A stretch of 64,000 nucleotides of DNA from Chitinophaga niabensis (GTDB taxonomy: Bacteria > Bacteroidota > Bacteroidia > Chitinophagales > Chitinophagaceae): assembly GCF_900129465.1 (NCBI RefSeq), contig NZ_FSRA01000001.1:2916482-2980481 (forward strand), given 5' to 3'. Below the pieces are notes generated by a model. The model saw only the letters and a program-made list of their open reading frames with translations, was not told the DNA's origin and did not search any database. Each line of letters starts with the position of its first letter. Position 1 is the stretch's first letter. The translations under genes were made by a program, and so were the position numbers. Shown here in pieces: positions 18,025-27,531 of the stretch.

Positions 18025-20832
18025 ATGAAAAATAAATTCCCATTGCTGCTTGCTGCGGTGTTGCTATTAAATAGCGCAACAGGCTTTGCTCAAAAAGTAC
18101 CTTCACCCAAAGAACATTTTGGCTTCAACATCGGAGATGATTATCAGCTGGCTAATTATACACAAACAGAAGCCTATTTTAAGAAACTCGAAGCTTCAGA
18201 TCGTGTAAAGCTGGTGGATATTGGTTTAACGGAGGAAGGACGGCATCAGTATATGATCATTGTTTCTTCCCCGAAAAACATGAAGGAACTGGACAAATAT
18301 AAATCCATCTCTCAGCAGCTCGCCCATGCAGAAGGGCTGACAGACGACCAGGCCCGTTCATTGGCAGAAACAGGAAAAGCAGTGGTATGGATAGACGGCG
18401 GCCTGCATGCAACAGAAGTAGTGGGCACTCATCAGTTGATCGAAACCGCTTACCAGCTGATCTCCCGTACGGATGCAGAAACTATGCGCATCCTGGATAA
18501 TGTGATCATTCTTTTCACACATGCCAACCCGGATGGACAGGAACTGGTATCCAACTGGTATATGCGGAACAGCGATCCTTTAAAACGATCTACTGAACTA
18601 TTACCCGTGCTGTATGAAAAATATGCAGGGCATGATAATAACCGGGACTTCTATATGATGAACCTGAAGGAAAGCACCAACATGGGTAAACAATTGTACA
18701 TAGAGTGGATCCCGCAGATCATGTATAACCACCACCAGCGGGGCCCTGAAGGTTCTGTACTGGCAGGCCCTCCCTACCGCGACCCCTTCAGCTTCTTCTT
18801 TGATCCATTACTGGTGACAGGCATCGATGCATTAGGTGCCGCCATGATCAACCGCCTGAATGCAGAAAACAAACCCGGCTTCACCCGCCTGAACGGTTCC
18901 AGTTTTTCTACCTGGTACAATGGCGGATTGCGTACTACCTCTCAGTTCCATAACCAGATAGGTTTACTGACGGAGATCATTGGCAACCCTACACCGGAAA
19001 AAATACCCGTAGTACCACAAAGGCTGATACCTAACGGTGCTACACCTTTCCCTGTATTACCGAATGACGACTGGCGCTTCCAGCGTTCTATCGATTACTC
19101 CGTATCCCTCAATTACGCCATACTCAATTATGCGGCACGCCAGCGGGATGAAGTATTGTTCAACATCTACAGGATGGGCAAGAATGCTATTGAACGCGGC
19201 AGCAAAGATACCTGGACGCTTTCTCCCAAAACTTCAGATTCCATTACACAGGCTTTCAGAAGAGACCAGGATGCAAAAGGTGTTAAACGGCCGGAAGATG
19301 ACGGATCAGATCCCTATGGCTGGAGAAGAAGAGGTAATAATATCCCCCAGGGCTTTTACGATGGTGTACTAAAGAATCCCGCTAACCGGGATGCACGGGG
19401 TTACATTATTCCGGCTGACCAACCGGATTTCGGCACAGCAGTGAAGTTCATCAACACACTGGTTAAAACAGGCATCGCTATTGAGAAAGCAACTACTTCA
19501 TTTACGGTTGCAGGTAAACAATATCCTGCAGGTTCCTATATTGTAAAAGCAGCACAGGCATTCCGCCCACATGTATTGGATATGTTTGAACCTCAAGACC
19601 ATCCGAATGATTTTCAATATCCCGGCGGCCCTCCCATCCGGCCATATGATGCAGCCGGCTGGACACTCGCTTTCCAGATGGGTGTAGAATTTGACCGTAT
19701 CATGGATGGCTTTGAAGGGCCTTTTCAAAAATTGCCTTATGGTGAGTTACAATCTCCTCCAAAACAAACCATCGCTGCGAATGCAGGTGCAGGATATTTA
19801 TTAAGCCCCCATGAGAACAATGCTTTCCTTGCTGTGAACGATCTGCTGAAAGCAGGTGTAAAAGTGTTCCGTACTACAACAGGTAGTGCTGGCATAGCAC
19901 AGGGAACATTTTTTGTGCCAGCAGGCGCCAAAGCAAAAGAGGTACTGCAGGAAGTGGGATTAAAAACCGCTACGGCTAAAAAACGCCCGGCCAATACTGT
20001 CAGCGTGAACCAGATGCGCATTGCATTATGGGATACTTATGGCGGTTCCATGCCCTCAGGCTGGATGCGCTTTATCATGGAGCAATTCCATTTCCCCTAT
20101 ACCGTCATCTATCCAAAAGATATTGACGCAGGGAACCTGAATAGTAAGTATGATGTGATCATTTTCCCAACACGTGCTATCCCTGCACTGGCTGGAAGGG
20201 AAAACCCGGCAGGCAATAGTGGCTTCACCCCGCGTGAACCCAAAGAAGAAGAAACACCTGAGCAATACCGCGCTTCCATTGGTAAGATCACACCTGAAAA
20301 GTCAATACCTGAATTGCAAAAATTCCTGGAAGCAGGAGGTTCCGTTGTTACCATCGGTTCCAGCACCAGCCTGGCTTATCATCTCAAATTGCCGGTAAGC
20401 AATTACCTGGTGGAAAAAGATAAAGAAGGTAAAGAACGCCCATTGCCGGGCACTAAATATTTTGTACCCGGCAGTATCCTCCATGTATCCATAGACAGCA
20501 CATTGGCAGATACATGGGGTATGCCGGCTGAAGGCAATGTGAACTTTGATAACAGCCCGGTATTTAAGCTGGAAGCTGATGCAGCGGGTAAAGGCATCAA
20601 ACCCATTGCATGGTTCTCTACTGATCATCCTTTACGTAGCGGATGGGCTTTCGGGCAAGCTTATCTGAAAGATGGTGTGGCAGCATTCATAGCGCCGGTG
20701 GGTACAGGCAAACTGTATGCATTTGGACCGGAGATCACTTTCCGTGGACAGTCGCACAGCACATTCAAATTATTGTTCAATGGTTTATATAACCTGGATA
20801 TAAAACCGTCATTGTCTAATGATAAGAAATAG
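18025..20832 (+). CDS. M14-family zinc carboxypeptidase, paralogue 2
   Basis: The product has 935 residues. The frame opens 29 codons further upstream inside the previous gene, but that extension is not signal-like. ATG at 18025 gives a clean signal peptide (MKNKFPLLLAAVLLLNSATG) and a 7-bp gap to the upstream stop. Catalytic features match paralogue 1: HATE (H128, E131), HDNNRDF, MYNHHQRGP, LLTEIIG, then the amidotransferase-like C-terminal domain (MRIALWDTYGGSMPSGWMRF). The two are alike along their whole length, so this is a tandem duplication, with divergence mainly in the linker around residues 400-440. It ends the operon at a terminator. Confidence 0.88.
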   Translation: MKNKFPLLLAAVLLLNSATGFAQKVPSPKEHFGFNIGDDYQLANYTQTEAYFKKLEASDRVKLVDIGLTEEGRHQYMIIVSSPKNMKELDKYKSISQQLAHAEGLTDDQARSLAETGKAVVWIDGGLHATEVVGTHQLIETAYQLISRTDAETMRILDNVIILFTHANPDGQELVSNWYMRNSDPLKRSTELLPVLYEKYAGHDNNRDFYMMNLKESTNMGKQLYIEWIPQIMYNHHQRGPEGSVLAGPPYRDPFSFFFDPLLVTGIDALGAAMINRLNAENKPGFTRLNGSSFSTWYNGGLRTTSQFHNQIGLLTEIIGNPTPEKIPVVPQRLIPNGATPFPVLPNDDWRFQRSIDYSVSLNYAILNYAARQRDEVLFNIYRMGKNAIERGSKDTWTLSPKTSDSITQAFRRDQDAKGVKRPEDDGSDPYGWRRRGNNIPQGFYDGVLKNPANRDARGYIIPADQPDFGTAVKFINTLVKTGIAIEKATTSFTVAGKQYPAGSYIVKAAQAFRPHVLDMFEPQDHPNDFQYPGGPPIRPYDAAGWTLAFQMGVEFDRIMDGFEGPFQKLPYGELQSPPKQTIAANAGAGYLLSPHENNAFLAVNDLLKAGVKVFRTTTGSAGIAQGTFFVPAGAKAKEVLQEVGLKTATAKKRPANTVSVNQMRIALWDTYGGSMPSGWMRFIMEQFHFPYTVIYPKDIDAGNLNSKYDVIIFPTRAIPALAGRENPAGNSGFTPREPKEEETPEQYRASIGKITPEKSIPELQKFLEAGGSVVTIGSSTSLAYHLKLPVSNYLVEKDKEGKERPLPGTKYFVPGSILHVSIDSTLADTWGMPAEGNVNFDNSPVFKLEADAAGKGIKPIAWFSTDHPLRSGWAFGQAYLKDGVAAFIAPVGTGKLYAFGPEITFRGQSHSTFKLLFNGLYNLDIKPSLSNDKK

Positions 20833-20860
20833 TTAGCGTTTCAATCAACTAGTGGTAAGT

Positions 20861-20891
20861 GAGCGGAGTCTTTTGGCTCCGCTTCTTTTTT
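20861..20891 (+). terminator. Intrinsic terminator of the FecIR-SusCD-M14 operon
   Basis: AGCGGAG (20862-20868) pairs with CTCCGCT (20877-20883) and is followed by a T-run. Confidence 0.8.
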
Positions 20892-21005
20892 AATTAGGTT
20901 AAAATAATACTGCATATGTGTTGAAATAATAGTGAGAACCTTGTGTCCCTACTAGTCAGGGCATCTAACTATAAATAGTGATATTAGGGTTATAATTCTT
21001 ATTAT

Positions 21006-21033
21006 TGTTGCTGTTAAATCCCTAATAGCAACA
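21006..21033 (+). promoter_or_regulatory. Hairpin just upstream of the giant adhesin start codon
   Basis: TGTTGCTGTTA pairs with TAATAGCAACA (11 pairs, one G-U) around a six-base loop, and ends 8 nt before the ATG at 21042. There is no T-run. It may restrict ribosome access or be a protein-binding dyad. Confidence 0.4.
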
Positions 21034-21041
21034 GATTTTAT

Positions 21042-24000
21042 ATGCATTTATCCCTTTGCAGTTCAACCTACTGGTCTCGAAAATTAGGCTTTATCATTCT
21101 CCAGAGCTTGGCGATAGTGCTATTGGGTAGCTTTACTTCAGTACATGCACAGGCCCCTACAATCGCCTCTTTCACACCTACCACTGCCTGCCAGGGACAA
21201 TCTATCACCATAACTGGAACGGATTTCACAGGCGCTACATCTGTAAGGATAGGGGGCCTGAACGCCACTGGTTTTACTGTCAATAGCGCCACAAGTATCA
21301 CTGTTAATGTTCCTGATCAAGCTGCAAATGGAACAGTGGAAGTAACTACGCCAGCCGGTACAGCAGTCAGTAGCACAAACATATCTGTACTAACTACCCC
21401 CCAGCCCGTCTTGAGAGACCTGAGTTCACTTGACCCTTTCAGCAATTGTGTGGGGAATGCAACCTATCAACTGGTTGTAGGCAATAACTCTGTTACAACG
21501 GGCACAGGAAATGTTTATCAAATTAACTGGGGAGACAATACACCTGTCTTTACATCAACAGATTGGGCTCCGGGCGCACAAACTACCCACACATATACAT
21601 CCCAGGGATTCTTTCCTATTGTGATCACTATCACACCTGCCAATGGCTGTGCAAAAAGTGTAACCTACCAGTTTTACAATGGAAATAATCCTTTGGCCAG
21701 TTTTAGTACTTCCACTTCTACTACAGGTTTATGTGCCCCGGCGCCCGTTGAGTTCCAGATCGGCAATTGGTTCAATAACTCACCTGGTACTACCTATGTA
21801 CTTAATTTTGGCGACGGGAGCCCGATCGTTACTTTACAACATCCATTAAATGCGACAAACGCTGTTCACTTAATTACCCATCAATATACAACTTCCTCCT
21901 GCCCTAATATAGATTTCATAGCAACACTAAGGGTTACCAATGGGTGTTTCACCACTACTTATACTTTAGACAAAATTATTGTAAGGAAAAAGCCTATTGC
22001 AGATTTTGGCCTCCCGCTTACGGCTTGTACAAATACTCCCGTTTGTTTCACCAATCAAACAATAAACGGTTCCAGTGGATCTAACAGTTGCTCTTCAGCG
22101 AGTGTTTTCACATGGGATTTTGGAGATGGCAATACTTACACAGGCCCTACCCTTTCCCCCTGCCATACGTATGCAGCAGGGACTTATAATGTTACATTGA
22201 CTGCTTCCAATGCAAGTTGCGGAAGCGACTCTAAAACAAAACAGATCACTGTAAGCCCCCTGTCTCCCCCACCTGTAGTGTCCCCTGTAGCTTACTGCAG
22301 AGGAGCAACAGCCGCTCAGCTTACAGCAACAGGTACAGGATTATTATGGTATACAGGCCCAACAGGAGGAACCGGCAGTGTTATTGCTCCTACTCCTTCA
22401 ACCAATACACCAGGCACTACAACGTATTATGTTACTCAGACCATTCCCGGCAGTTGTGAAAGCCCAAGAGTACCGCTTGTTGTTACGGTGAATGCCTTAC
22501 CTGCTGCACCTGGTGTAACCACACCCGTTCAACTCTGCTTAAATCAAACAGCCAACCCCCTCACTGCAACAGGATCAGGTTTGTTATGGTACTCAGGCCC
22601 AACAGGTGGCATAGGTTCTCCAACAGCTCCTACACCCTCTACCACAGCAATTGGCAGTACAAATTATTATGTAAGTCAAACAGTCAATAATTGTGAAGGC
22701 CCAAGGGCGCTCATAGTGGTAACAGTAAATCCATTAGCCGTGATGCCTGCTGTGGTATCTCCTGTCCTTTACTGTCAGAACCAGCCGGCAGTTCCTTTAA
22801 CTGCAACCGGAACGGGTTTATTATGGTATACAGGTCCAACAGGCGGCACAGGTTCGCCAACTGCTCCAACACCTTTAACAAACACTCCCGGCAGCACAAC
22901 GTATTATGTAAGCCAGGTTACAGGATGCGGGGAAAGTCCCAGGGCATCTATAACTGTAGATGTTACACAGGCACCAAATGCTTCCATCACTTATACGCCT
23001 GCAGTATTGTGTAATGTGATAAACTCTGCGGTTAATCCCAATCCACCAATACCTGTAAGCCAGACAGGAACATCTGGCGGTACTTATTCAACATCACCGG
23101 CAGGATTGCCGATAGATCCGGCCACCGGAGAGATCAATCCCTCCGGTGCTACCGCTGGTACTTATACAATCAGGTATATAGTTCCGGGTACAGGAGGATG
23201 TGCAAGCTATACAGCTACCACAACTGTTACCATAAATAGTACGCCAACTGCTACAATTACTTATCCGCCTATTTGTACCGCAGATGCTGCAACCAATGTA
23301 TCATTAACAGGTACGGCAGGTGGAACTTATTCTTCAGCCGCAGGTTTAACCATTAATCCTGCAACAGGAAGTATTACTCCTGCTACAAGTACACCCGGAA
23401 CTTATGCAGTAACATATACCATTGCTGCAGCAGGCCCCTGCCCCGGATTCACAACAAGTACGAATGTTACGGTTACGCAGGCACCATCAGCTTCCATTAG
23501 CTATACACCTGCTGTGTTGTGTAACGTGCTCAACTCAGCAACCACACCAAATCTTCCGGTATCTGTAAGCCAAACGGGAACAACCGGTGGCACTTATTCA
23601 ACATCACCGGCAGGGTTACCAATAGATCCAACAACCGGAGAGATCAATCCTTCCGGTGCTGTAGCTAGTACTTATATAATCAGGTATACAGTCCCGGGTA
23701 CAGGAGGATGTGCAAACTATGCAGCTACCACAACTGTTACCATAAATAGTACGCCAACTGCTACAATTACTTATCCGCCTATTTGTACCGCAGATGCTGC
23801 AACCAATGTATCATTAACAGGTACGGCAGGTGGAACTTATTCTTCAGTCGCAGGTTTAACCATTAATCCTGCAACAGGAAGTATTACTCCTGCTACAAGT
23901 ACACCCGGAACTTATGCAGTAACATATACCATTGCTGCAGCAGGCCCCTGCCCCGGATTCGCAACAAGTACGAATGTTACGGTTACGCAGGCACCATCAG

Positions 24001-26426
24001 CTTCCATCAGCTATACACCTGCCGTGTTGTGTAATGTACTCAATTCAGCAGCTAATCCTAATCCACCAATAACCGTAAATCAGACTGGCACAACTGGCGG
24101 CACTTATTCAATCACACCGGCAGGGTTACCAATAGATCCAACAACCGGAGAGGTCAATCCTTCCGGTGCTACCGCTGGTACTTATACAATCAGGTATACT
24201 GTTCGCGGTACAGGAGGATGTGCAGATTATAGCACCACTGCCACTGTTTCTATAAGCGGCGCACCAACTGCCACTATTAATTATGCAGGATCTCCCTATT
24301 GCGGAAGTACAACAATACTACAACAGGTTTCCCTTTCCGGCACCACAGGAGGAACATTTACTTCAAGCCAGGGTTTATCCATCAATGCAGTAACAGGAGC
24401 CATCAATCCATCTCTGAGCGTGCCTGGTATTTATAGCGTAAGGTATACTATTGCGGCTTCTGCTCCATGCCCGGGTTATACTACTACCGCAAATCTTACA
24501 ATTCATGAAAGTCCGGTAATAACTTTCCCCATTCCTAATCAAACTATTTGCTCCGGGGAAACAGCCACATATATACCCTCTTCAACAGTTGCCAATACTA
24601 CTTACTCCTGGTCAGTGGTGGGGGCACTACCGCCAAATGTGAGCGGTGTAAGTACAGGAAGCTCAACCGGTCCAATATCCTTATCATTTACAAATACAGG
24701 TGTAATTAGCCAGGCCATCACGGTGCGTGTTTTACCGGTTAATCCATCCCTGCCTCCATGCCCGGGAATACCTTATAATATAGTATTGAACGTAAAACCA
24801 GCTACACCTGCACCTGTTACCAATATAGCAAACTTCTGCATGGGTACGCCGCCTGCTGCACTGCAAGTGAACCCCATACCCGGTACTACTATCAAATGGT
24901 ACGATGGAAATATGGTTTTACTAAATGCAGCTCCTGTAATCAGTACAAATACTGCCGGTCAATTCACTTACTATGTTAGCCAGACGAATACCTTCGGATG
25001 TGAAAGCCCTAAATCAGCCATCCTTGCCATTGTTCACCCCACGGCTAAAATTGTCAGTTCATCCTACACACATCCAACCTCCTGCGGAATTCCCACAGGC
25101 TCCATTGTATTAAATGTGCTGGACCTGAATAATGGCCCTCTTCCTAATATTCCTGTGATTGTTCATTATGATAAATTCCAGACCTCGTATACATTTTCCA
25201 CCAATACGGATGCTTCAGGAAGGATTGTAATTCCACTCACGGCAGGAACTTATTCCGGAATATCTGTACAAACAAATGGTGGCTGTACATCACAAAAGAT
25301 ACCGGATGTATTTGTTTTAAGGGATCCTACACCTCCCGCTCAGCCTGTGGCCGGTTATAATCCCCCGGTATGTTCCGGAACGGCGTTAACATTAACGGCC
25401 CTTTCTCCTACAAGTACACAGGCCGGCCCTGTTGATTATGTATGGGTAGGCCCTGCTTTCGGCACCTTTGCTGACACGGTCCGTAATACGGTGATCACTT
25501 TCCCTTCGGCTGCCATGTCCCATGCAGGAACTTATATTGTGTATGCTATCCAGAACAATTGTATTTCATTACCTGCAACTTTCAATGTTGTTATCAACCA
25601 GGCTCCTCTCAAACCTGTTATTGCAACAAAAACACCACTATGCGTTGGGGACGACCTGGTATTGCAGGCTTACAGCTCAATTCCTGGAAATGCAGCACTC
25701 ACTTACCTGTGGAAGGGGCCAGGAACAGGCTTCCCGGTAAATACCTCAAACGCCGGAATAAATAAAGTAAAGATCCAGGATGCCGGGATATATACAGTAA
25801 CAGTAACTTCTCCTCAAACAGGTTGCAGTACCAGCACGGATACTTTAATACAGATTGGCGGATACCCAATCGTAAAATTCCCGCAGGACACGCTGATACT
25901 CCCAACCGGCACCCGTATAAACCTGGCACCTGTAATTACCAATGCCGCAGAGCCTGGTATTTTACCCATACGAAGTTATACCTGGACCCCATCACAGGAG
26001 CTTACCTGTAATGATCCAGCATGCTCTTCTCCGGTTGCAACTGTAAAAAACAATATCTGTTATAATGTAACGGCAACGAATATATATGGCTGTAGTAGAA
26101 GTGATGATATCTGTATTAAAGTATTCTGCCAGAACTCACAGGTGTTCATTCCAAATGCCTTTGTGCCGAATGGAAATGTTCCTGAAAACACAAAGCTGAT
26201 AGTCAGGGGAACCGGCATTGCATCCGTTAAATCCTTCAGGATATTTAACCGCTGGGGGAAAATGTTATTCGAAAGAAGCAACTTCCCCGCTAACAGTACG
26301 GATTTTGGATGGGATGGCAGGGTGAATGGAAAGATGGCCGATACCGGTGTATATATCTATACAGTAGAAGTTATTTGTGAAAATGGAACGCCCTATACTT
26401 TTAAAGGTAATGTTACACTACTATAA
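21042..26426 (+). CDS. Giant T9SS-exported repeat protein with CHU/gliding-type C-terminal domain
   Basis: The product has 1794 residues: signal peptide, an IPT/TIG-type Ig domain (about 37-115, TIASFTPTTACQGQSITITG), PKD-like modules (about 120-410, with GDGNTYTGP), three Ig-like repeats containing LLWY(T/S)GPTGG (about 420-640), three tandem ~170-residue repeats (643-1155), further Ig-like modules, and a C-terminal gliding-motility-associated domain (about 1700-1794: FIPNAFVPNG, FRIFNRWGKMLFER, GWDGRVNG, DTGVYIYTVE). That C-terminus directs export by the type IX secretion system. The downstream gene encodes a PorP/SprF protein, the usual partner of such adhesins. It is probably an adhesin or surface filament. 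Confidence 0.92.
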   Translation: MHLSLCSSTYWSRKLGFIILQSLAIVLLGSFTSVHAQAPTIASFTPTTACQGQSITITGTDFTGATSVRIGGLNATGFTVNSATSITVNVPDQAANGTVEVTTPAGTAVSSTNISVLTTPQPVLRDLSSLDPFSNCVGNATYQLVVGNNSVTTGTGNVYQINWGDNTPVFTSTDWAPGAQTTHTYTSQGFFPIVITITPANGCAKSVTYQFYNGNNPLASFSTSTSTTGLCAPAPVEFQIGNWFNNSPGTTYVLNFGDGSPIVTLQHPLNATNAVHLITHQYTTSSCPNIDFIATLRVTNGCFTTTYTLDKIIVRKKPIADFGLPLTACTNTPVCFTNQTINGSSGSNSCSSASVFTWDFGDGNTYTGPTLSPCHTYAAGTYNVTLTASNASCGSDSKTKQITVSPLSPPPVVSPVAYCRGATAAQLTATGTGLLWYTGPTGGTGSVIAPTPSTNTPGTTTYYVTQTIPGSCESPRVPLVVTVNALPAAPGVTTPVQLCLNQTANPLTATGSGLLWYSGPTGGIGSPTAPTPSTTAIGSTNYYVSQTVNNCEGPRALIVVTVNPLAVMPAVVSPVLYCQNQPAVPLTATGTGLLWYTGPTGGTGSPTAPTPLTNTPGSTTYYVSQVTGCGESPRASITVDVTQAPNASITYTPAVLCNVINSAVNPNPPIPVSQTGTSGGTYSTSPAGLPIDPATGEINPSGATAGTYTIRYIVPGTGGCASYTATTTVTINSTPTATITYPPICTADAATNVSLTGTAGGTYSSAAGLTINPATGSITPATSTPGTYAVTYTIAAAGPCPGFTTSTNVTVTQAPSASISYTPAVLCNVLNSATTPNLPVSVSQTGTTGGTYSTSPAGLPIDPTTGEINPSGAVASTYIIRYTVPGTGGCANYAATTTVTINSTPTATITYPPICTADAATNVSLTGTAGGTYSSVAGLTINPATGSITPATSTPGTYAVTYTIAAAGPCPGFATSTNVTVTQAPSASISYTPAVLCNVLNSAANPNPPITVNQTGTTGGTYSITPAGLPIDPTTGEVNPSGATAGTYTIRYTVRGTGGCADYSTTATVSISGAPTATINYAGSPYCGSTTILQQVSLSGTTGGTFTSSQGLSINAVTGAINPSLSVPGIYSVRYTIAASAPCPGYTTTANLTIHESPVITFPIPNQTICSGETATYIPSSTVANTTYSWSVVGALPPNVSGVSTGSSTGPISLSFTNTGVISQAITVRVLPVNPSLPPCPGIPYNIVLNVKPATPAPVTNIANFCMGTPPAALQVNPIPGTTIKWYDGNMVLLNAAPVISTNTAGQFTYYVSQTNTFGCESPKSAILAIVHPTAKIVSSSYTHPTSCGIPTGSIVLNVLDLNNGPLPNIPVIVHYDKFQTSYTFSTNTDASGRIVIPLTAGTYSGISVQTNGGCTSQKIPDVFVLRDPTPPAQPVAGYNPPVCSGTALTLTALSPTSTQAGPVDYVWVGPAFGTFADTVRNTVITFPSAAMSHAGTYIVYAIQNNCISLPATFNVVINQAPLKPVIATKTPLCVGDDLVLQAYSSIPGNAALTYLWKGPGTGFPVNTSNAGINKVKIQDAGIYTVTVTSPQTGCSTSTDTLIQIGGYPIVKFPQDTLILPTGTRINLAPVITNAAEPGILPIRSYTWTPSQELTCNDPACSSPVATVKNNICYNVTATNIYGCSRSDDICIKVFCQNSQVFIPNAFVPNGNVPENTKLIVRGTGIASVKSFRIFNRWGKMLFERSNFPANSTDFGWDGRVNGKMADTGVYIYTVEVICENGTPYTFKGNVTLL
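22968..24506 (+). repeat. Three tandem ~510-bp coding repeats
   Basis: Units begin at 22968, 23478 and 23988, each opening with codons for QAP(N/S)ASI(T/S)YTPAVLCNV. The spacing is exactly 510 bp (170 codons) twice. Bases 23212-23496 and 23722-24006 differ at only two positions (23338 and 23451 in the first copy), so units 1 and 2 share a very recent duplication or gene conversion. Unit 3 is more diverged in its second half. Confidence 0.93.
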
Positions 26427-26437
26427 ACAACTTATTT

Positions 26438-27484
26438 ATGAAACGATATCTTTTGTTATTTATAGGTTGTCTTTCCAGCATTGCGGGATACTCACAGGAT
26501 GTTGGCTTTTCTCAGTTCTATGAGCAGCCGCTTTTGCGCAACCCTGCTTTGGCCGGCATCTTTACAGGAGATCTTCGGTTTACTGCATCTTACAGGAACC
26601 AATGGCAAAGTGTTACTATTCCTTACAGGACTTTTGGGTTAAGCTCAGAGGTTAAGATGCCTATCAATATCGCGAATGACGACAATCTTACCATTGGACT
26701 GCAACTGATCAGGGATGTTGCAGGAACCTCCCAGTTCAGTACCACACAAATATTACCGGCAATCAATTATAGTTTCCCGCTTAGCAACGTAAGGAATTCA
26801 TATTTATCTGTCGGCTTTATGGGTGGCTCCATGCAACAAAGGTTCGACCCCACTAAACTGGTATTGAATGATCAGTTTGTTGCCGGTAGCAATGGCAGTT
26901 TCAGTATCCTTCCATCATCCCGCCAGGTCTTTAATAATACCAGTGTCAATTACTGGGATTTCTCTACCGGCATAAGCTATAATGGCGTGATCAAAGAAGA
27001 AACGGATTACTACCTGGGTGCAGGATTGTTTCATCTTACCAAACCTAAAGTGGGTTTCTATGAGGGGCATACCATTACACTGAATAAAAAGCTGGCTTTC
27101 AATCTTGGCGTATCTACGCCCACCAGCGAAACAGACAGGTTTATTCTCTATGCAGACTATTTTAAACAATTCGGTGAACAATGGAAACCAGTCGGCATCA
27201 GTAGCTTACAGGCCGGCGCCATGTTCAGCAGGGACCTTTGGGGAGATGGAGAAAGGATCATTACCGGCGGAATATTATACCGGATGAACGATGCCATTAT
27301 ACCCATCATCCAGTTGCAGTATTCTAAGTTTATGATGGGGATCAGTTACGACATCAACATCGACAAGCTGGCAGCTGCGGCACAGCATCGCGGAGGCTTT
27401 GAACTGATCCTGTCCTACAGGGATTTTTTAAACAGGAATCAGACCGAAAGGCGGCAGGCATTATGCCCAAGGTTCAACCGGTAG
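26438..27484 (+). CDS. PorP/SprF-family type IX secretion outer-membrane protein
   Basis: The product has 348 residues, with a signal peptide ending near residue 19 and the PorP/SprF signature start (DVGFSQFYEQPLLRNPALAG), followed by beta-barrel strands. In gliding Bacteroidota, SprF-type proteins are needed to secrete or anchor the CHU-type adhesin encoded immediately upstream. Here the gap is 11 bp, so the pair forms a SprB/SprF-like module. The C-terminal tail (NRNQTERRQALCPRFNR) is basic. Confidence 0.9.
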   Translation: MKRYLLLFIGCLSSIAGYSQDVGFSQFYEQPLLRNPALAGIFTGDLRFTASYRNQWQSVTIPYRTFGLSSEVKMPINIANDDNLTIGLQLIRDVAGTSQFSTTQILPAINYSFPLSNVRNSYLSVGFMGGSMQQRFDPTKLVLNDQFVAGSNGSFSILPSSRQVFNNTSVNYWDFSTGISYNGVIKEETDYYLGAGLFHLTKPKVGFYEGHTITLNKKLAFNLGVSTPTSETDRFILYADYFKQFGEQWKPVGISSLQAGAMFSRDLWGDGERIITGGILYRMNDAIIPIIQLQYSKFMMGISYDINIDKLAAAAQHRGGFELILSYRDFLNRNQTERRQALCPRFNR

Positions 27485-27531
27485 CCAAATGCTCATTAAT
27501 AGCTTACATTTACATAAACCCTATTATCACC

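Noticed and set aside
22968-24506. Repeat array that might be taken for CRISPR or satellite DNA
   Set aside because: Units are 510 bp, in frame, and encode adhesin modules; there are no short conserved repeats with unique spacers.
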